A stretch of DNA of 9,795 bases, taken from contig JAJBSZ010000480.1 in the NCBI GenBank assembly GCA_020861125.1, positions 1-9,795 of the forward strand, in the 5' to 3' direction. This DNA is from Planctomycetota bacterium. Its GTDB lineage: Bacteria; Planctomycetota; SZUA-567. How positions within the stretch are numbered: position 1 is the stretch's first letter; the number at the start of each line of letters is the position of its first letter. A program made the translations under genes and the position numbers. Below are positions 6,426 through 9,795 of the stretch, one piece after another. The notes below the pieces were generated by a model. That model was not told the origin of the DNA and ran no database searches. It saw nothing but the letters and a program-made list of their open reading frames with translations.

Positions 6426-8249
6426 TTACTGTTCGGAAGTGGGTTCCGGCGCCGGCAGTTCCGGTTCCGGCGGCATGGTGTAAAAGTCCGCCGCCGTCAA
6501 CGGCTGGAAGGGAGTGCTGTCCGCCGGTTCGGCTGGCGCGGCCTCGGTCGGGACGGCGGTTTTGCGCCCACGTCCCCTCCGGCGGGTCTTGGCCGACGGG
6601 CCGTTTTCCGGCCGGTTTTCCGCTACAATTTCGGCGACGGGCGTCGCTACCTCGGGCGTGGCCGCGGCGGCCGGTGCTTCCGGAGTCGCTGCCTGCTGCC
6701 GCAGTTTTTTCTGGCGCTGGTTCCGCCGGCGCCGGGCGGAACGGCTGAGTTTTTTTCCGGTCGGGAAGTCGCCCGTTTCCGCTCCCACCGCCATGCCACC
6801 CGAGGCGGCGTCGCTTTCCGGCGCAGGCGCAGTGGCACCGCAGCCGCTATCCCGTTGGTCCTGCGGCGCCATGGTTCCCCGCCCGTCCTTCCCGTTCCGG
6901 CCTTCCCGAATCAGGGCGGTCTGGTGCCGCCGGTTGCCGGCGTTGTCGTCCCGCCCGTAGATGCGTTCGGCCAGCATTTCCCGCCACATATTCAGGGACG
7001 TCTGCGGACGACCACCGGCGGCGGTGAGGATTTCCGCCAGCGCCAGGGACTCGTGGAAAGATTCCTGGGTGACGAAGCTGGAGAGGGAACCCTTCTTGCC
7101 GCTGCCGTCCGGCTGCAGAAAACGGTGCTGGCCGATGTAGATATGGACCAGGCGATCCACCATTTTGCGGGGAAAGCGCAGGCGCTGGCTAAGGGGTTCG
7201 AGGAAAGCGTGGACCTTATCGAACTTGAGGCGCGGAAAATCATCGTCGTACCAGGTTCGTCCCATCGCCAGTTTCAGCGGTTCCAGAAGCAGCGTGGCGA
7301 AAATCAGAGCCGGCGTCGCATCCGGCAGAACCGTGTCTCCCTGATCCAGGGCCTGCAGCCGGTTCCAGAACAGCTCGGCGTCGGCCCGCGGATCCTCGAG
7401 AGCCGAGGCGACCTCGGGCAGGAGAACGCCGAGAAGGCCGGTGGACTGGAGCAGGCGTACCGCCTTTTCGCCGGAGGAAAACGCGAACAGCCGGGTTATC
7501 TCTTCCAGCAGCCGGGCCGGCGAGGCTTTGGCCAGTTCCTCGCCGTGGCGGTGGATGGCGTCCTCGGTGTCGGGATCCAGGCTGAAGCCGAGGCGGCTGG
7601 CGAAGCGCACCGCGCGCACCATCCGGACCGGGTCCTCGCGGAAGCGGATGCAGGGGTCGCCGATACAGCGGATGCGCCGGGCCTCGAGGTCCTCCATACC
7701 GCCGACGTAGTCGATGACGCTGAAGGATTCGATGTCGTAGAACAGGCCGTTGACGGTGAAATCGCGGCGCCGGGCGTCTTCGTGCGGCGATCCGAAGAGG
7801 TTGTCGTCCCGCTGGAAGAGATCCGCATCGGGGTCGGTGGGATCGCCGGTGGCTTCCGGCGTACGGCGGAAGGTGGAGGTTTCGATTATCTTCTCGCCAT
7901 AGCGGACGTGGGCGAGACGGAAACGGCGTCCGATGAGGATGCAGTTGCGGAACAGGGCCCGGATCTGCTCCGGGCGGGCGTTGGTGGAGATGTCGAAATC
8001 TTTGGGTTGCCGGCCGAGGAGAAGGTCCCGGACGCCGCCGCCCACCAGGTAGGCGGTGTAGTTGTTCCGCGCCAGGCGGTAGAGGACCTTGAGGGCGTCG
8101 GGATCGATGTCGCGCCGGGAGATGTTATGCTCCTCCCGACTGCGGACAAGCGGTTGGGGGACGTCGCCGTCCAGGACGGCCGGGCCGACGACGTCGGCCG
8201 TCTCGCCGACAGCCGTCGACGCGGGTTCCGAAAACGATTCAGAGTTCAT
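6426..8249 (-). CDS. pcnB: Poly(A) polymerase I (polynucleotide adenylyltransferase), possibly cut short by an in-frame stop
   Basis: The enzyme adds poly(A) tails to RNA 3' ends, helping the degradosome and exonucleases attack structured RNAs. From ATG 8247-8249 it has 607 residues. The class II nucleotidyltransferase head shows LVGGGVRDLLLG (68-79), the metal-binding pair Asp84 and Asp86 in KDFDIST, RRDFTVNGLFYD (161-172) and EDPVRMVRAVRFASRLGF (205-222). The segment ILIGRRFRLAHV (105-116) is the signature that separates bacterial poly(A) polymerases from CCA-adding enzymes. The neck and body domains run to about residue 430. Beyond that is a long low-complexity tail, with a basic cluster (KKLSRSARRRRNQRQKK) and then Ala/Pro/Glu-rich sequence. 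The start is supported by AAGG nine bases upstream and by 38 poorly conserved, GC-rich codons before it. The frame continues coding-like past the stop (6252-6425). It lies 183 bp downstream of murA on the same strand. Confidence 0.92.
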   Translation of the reverse strand: MNSESFSEPASTAVGETADVVGPAVLDGDVPQPLVRSREEHNISRRDIDPDALKVLYRLARNNYTAYLVGGGVRDLLLGRQPKDFDISTNARPEQIRALFRNCILIGRRFRLAHVRYGEKIIETSTFRRTPEATGDPTDPDADLFQRDDNLFGSPHEDARRRDFTVNGLFYDIESFSVIDYVGGMEDLEARRIRCIGDPCIRFREDPVRMVRAVRFASRLGFSLDPDTEDAIHRHGEELAKASPARLLEEITRLFAFSSGEKAVRLLQSTGLLGVLLPEVASALEDPRADAELFWNRLQALDQGDTVLPDATPALIFATLLLEPLKLAMGRTWYDDDFPRLKFDKVHAFLEPLSQRLRFPRKMVDRLVHIYIGQHRFLQPDGSGKKGSLSSFVTQESFHESLALAEILTAAGGRPQTSLNMWREMLAERIYGRDDNAGNRRHQTALIREGRNGKDGRGTMAPQDQRDSGCGATAPAPESDAASGGMAVGAETGDFPTGKKLSRSARRRRNQRQKKLRQQAATPEAPAAAATPEVATPVAEIVAENRPENGPSAKTRRRGRGRKTAVPTEAAPAEPADSTPFQPLTAADFYTMPPEPELPAPEPTSEQ

Positions 8250-8293
8250 TGCGGTAACCTTGTTCAATGCACGCTGGAACCTGAGGAGGAATA

Positions 8294-8320
8294 CCCGTCC
8301 GGCCGGGAAAGGCCGGCGGG
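8294..8320 (-). other. Stem-loop in the murA-pcnB spacer, pcnB-proximal
   Basis: CCGGCC (8299-8304) pairs with GGCCGG (8311-8316) around a GGGAAA loop. CCCG (8294-8297) extends the stem by pairing with CGGG (8317-8320) if T8298 bulges, giving ten base pairs. There is no T-run on the minus strand. It lies about 45 bp upstream of the pcnB start and could be a leaky transcription end for murA or part of the pcnB leader. Confidence 0.4.
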
Positions 8321-8349
8321 TCGGCGGGGCCTGGCGGGGACCGGTCCAT

Positions 8350-8366
8350 CCCGTGCCGCGCACGGG
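8350..8366 (-). other. Stem-loop in the murA-pcnB spacer, murA-proximal
   Basis: CCCGTGC (8350-8356) pairs perfectly with GCACGGG (8360-8366) around a CGC loop, 66 bp after the murA stop. Next to it is the palindrome GGACCGGTCC (8338-8347). Neither is followed by a T-run. Together with the stem at 8294-8320 this makes the 183-bp spacer highly structured; a role in ending or trimming the murA transcript is inference. Confidence 0.35.
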
Positions 8367-8432
8367 GTTCGGTCCGCTCGCGCCCGGCGGGCGGCGGCGT
8401 CACGGTGGTCCGTGGCGCCCGGCCCGCGTCCT

Positions 8433-9722
8433 TCAGGCGACCCGCTCGATCCGTGCTCCGAGCATGCGTAGTCTTTCGTCGATATTTTCGTAGCCCCGGT
8501 CGATCTGGGTGACGTTTTCGATAACGGATCGCCCCCGCGCGGCCAACGCCGCCGCCAGGAGGGCCATACCGGCGCGGATGTCGGGGCTATGCATCCGCGA
8601 CCCATGCAGTTCCACCGGTCCGATGACCACGGCCCGGTGGGGGTCGCAAAGGACGATCTGCGCTCCCATATCCAGCAGCTGATCGACGAAGAACAGCCTG
8701 CTTTCAAACATTTTCTCGTGGATCATGACGCTGCCCTCCATCCGCGTCGCCGCCACCAGGGCAATGGAGGTGAGGTCGGCGGGAAAGGAGGGCCAGGGCG
8801 AGCTGGCGATGGTCGGCACCACGCCGCGAAAATCGGGCTGTATTTTCCGCGGCTGGTCCCGGGGGACGAACAGGTCCTCGCCCCGGATCTCCGCGACCAT
8901 GCCCAGCCGCCGGAACTGGAACAGGATCATCCGCAGGTCCTCGGGGTTGACCTGCTCGATGGTCAACTCACCGCCGGTTATCACCGCCAAGGCCATGAGG
9001 GACGCCACCTCCAGGTAGTCGGCGCCCAGACTCACCTCCTGATTCACCATCGACAGTGCCGTGACGCCGGTGATCCGTATCTCATTGGTACCGATGCCGG
9101 CGATGTCTGCGCCGATCATGTTGAGGAAATGGCAGAGATCCCGGACGTGGGGCTCGCAGGCGGCGTTGCGAATAACGGTCTGGCCCCGGGCCCGGCAGGC
9201 AGCCATGATCACGTTTTCGGTGGCGGTGACCGAGGCTTCGTCCAGGAGGATGTCGGCGCCGGTCAGTCCGTGCGGGGCGGTGATGACGATGGACGACGGC
9301 GTGGCGGTGATCCGCGCGCCCAGTTGCTCCAAGGCGATCAAGTGGGTATCGATGCGGCGACGGCCGATCTTGTCCCCGCCCGGAAACGGCAATTCAACCC
9401 GGCCGAAACGGTGCAACAAGGGTGCAGCCAGTAGGACGCTGCCCCGGACCCGCCGGCAAAGATCGGCGTCGAGGGGCCGATCGGCGATGGCGGAGGAATT
9501 GGGCCGCAGGTCGTAATCACCCTGCCAGGCGAAACGCATACCCATGCTTTCGAGGAGGGTGAGGAGGGTGGCGACATCGCCGATTTTCGGGACATTTCGG
9601 ATCCAGACACCGCCGTCCACCAACAGGCTCGCGCACAATATGGGCAGAGCGGCATTTTTGTTGCCCGAAGCGCGGATTTTCCCGGCAATGGGATAGCCGC
9701 CGTCGATTATGAATTTTGCCAT
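8433..9722 (-). CDS. murA: UDP-N-acetylglucosamine 1-carboxyvinyltransferase (MurA), with Asp at the usual Cys position
   Basis: This cytoplasmic enzyme transfers enolpyruvate from PEP to UDP-GlcNAc, the first committed step of peptidoglycan synthesis. It has 429 residues, a normal MurA length, with the two inside-out alpha/beta domains of the EPSP-synthase fold. Conserved residues are visible: Lys22-Asn23 in SGNKNAALP, Arg93 in RRVRGS, Arg122 and Asp125 in the active loop, Asp316 in PWPSFPADLTS (E. coli Asp305), SPDIRAG near the end (E. coli Arg397 region) and the closing IDRGYENIDERLRMLGARI. In the catalytic loop, PGGDKIGRRRID replaces the common GGC.IGARPVD, placing Asp117 where E. coli has Cys115. 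That Cys is what fosfomycin alkylates; Asp-type MurA enzymes are known to be active and fosfomycin-insensitive. ATG 9720-9722 fits the family N-terminus, although its Shine-Dalgarno is weak. A MurA paralogue serving another pathway cannot be excluded. Confidence 0.9.
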   Translation of the reverse strand: MAKFIIDGGYPIAGKIRASGNKNAALPILCASLLVDGGVWIRNVPKIGDVATLLTLLESMGMRFAWQGDYDLRPNSSAIADRPLDADLCRRVRGSVLLAAPLLHRFGRVELPFPGGDKIGRRRIDTHLIALEQLGARITATPSSIVITAPHGLTGADILLDEASVTATENVIMAACRARGQTVIRNAACEPHVRDLCHFLNMIGADIAGIGTNEIRITGVTALSMVNQEVSLGADYLEVASLMALAVITGGELTIEQVNPEDLRMILFQFRRLGMVAEIRGEDLFVPRDQPRKIQPDFRGVVPTIASSPWPSFPADLTSIALVAATRMEGSVMIHEKMFESRLFFVDQLLDMGAQIVLCDPHRAVVIGPVELHGSRMHSPDIRAGMALLAAALAARGRSVIENVTQIDRGYENIDERLRMLGARIERVA

Positions 9723-9759
9723 GTCAACTCGATACGTCCCAATAACCCGGCACTCCGGA

Positions 9760-9772
9760 GAACGTTACGTTC
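9760..9772. promoter_or_regulatory. Perfect palindrome upstream of murA
   Basis: GAACGTTACGTTC is a six-base inverted repeat around one central T, 38 bp upstream of the murA start. An eight-base palindrome, CTCCGGAG (9753-9760), abuts it. It could be an operator or part of the murA leader. Only 73 bp of upstream sequence is available and I see no clear promoter boxes in it. Confidence 0.25.
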
Positions 9773-9795
9773 GCATCGGAGTATCTGTACTACTG

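Noticed and set aside
8250..8363. N-terminal extension of pcnB by 38 codons
   Set aside because: The extra codons read through the strong stem-loop in the spacer and look random. ATG 8249 has an AAGG at fair spacing and gives a plausible N-terminus.
6270..8471. A very long plus-strand open frame opposite pcnB
   Set aside because: It is the antisense shadow of a clear pcnB. Its composition is Arg/Gly/Ala-rich with no recognisable motif, as expected from GC-rich DNA read opposite a real gene.
1..9795. Mobile element, prophage, defence island, CRISPR array or novel multi-gene system
   Set aside because: I found no transposase, integrase, terminal repeats, repeat-spacer array or cluster of unknown genes. 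All sizeable genes belong to well-known families.

Overview
The window is high-GC, densely coding bacterial DNA with no tRNA, rRNA, CRISPR array or insertion sequence that I can see. The protein families point to a Gram-negative, proteobacterium-like organism: a poly(A) polymerase I with the PAP-type signature, a periplasmic-binding-protein-dependent tripartite tricarboxylate transporter (TTT), and MurA. The Ogt-type methyltransferase and the O-acetylhomoserine sulfhydrylase look most like the versions I associate with anaerobes (Firmicutes-like sequence style). An anaerobic Desulfobacterota/deltaproteobacterial host is therefore my best guess, but it is only tentative.

Layout, left to right. 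(1) Plus strand, 1-345: the C-terminal end of a fosmidomycin-resistance-type (Fsr) MFS exporter, cut by the window edge. It is followed by a small Ogt-type alkylated-DNA repair protein (504-1016). (2) Minus strand, 4128 down to 1093: a complete tctC-tctB-tctA operon for a TTT carboxylate importer. Each spacer of this operon and its 3' flank contain a GC-rich stem-loop. (3) 4129-4297: the control region of that operon. It has a good sigma70-like promoter reading towards tctC and, about 63 bp upstream of the predicted start of transcription, a perfect palindrome of the LysR-type T-N11-A kind. On the other side of this operator lies only the C-terminal half of a LysR-family regulator (4298-4771, plus strand), with no DNA-binding domain, so the local regulator looks like a deletion remnant. 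(4) Plus strand, 4887-6164: a PLP-dependent O-acetylhomoserine sulfhydrylase (methionine/homocysteine synthesis), ending in a strong stem-loop shared with the convergent pcnB. (5) Minus strand: murA (9722-8433) followed by pcnB (8249-6426), separated by 183 bp holding two strong stem-loops.

Three points stand out. First, the pcnB frame is stopped by a TAA at 6426-6428 but stays open and coding-like for 57 further codons, to a second TAA at 6252-6254 just before the shared stem-loop. This suggests a nonsense mutation, a sequencing error, or (less likely) read-through. Second, MurA carries Asp117 where most bacteria have the fosfomycin-reactive Cys. Third, there is an intact LysR-type operator next to a beheaded LysR gene. 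I see no convincing sign of a wholly new multi-gene system; the window is mostly housekeeping and transport genes with these local oddities.
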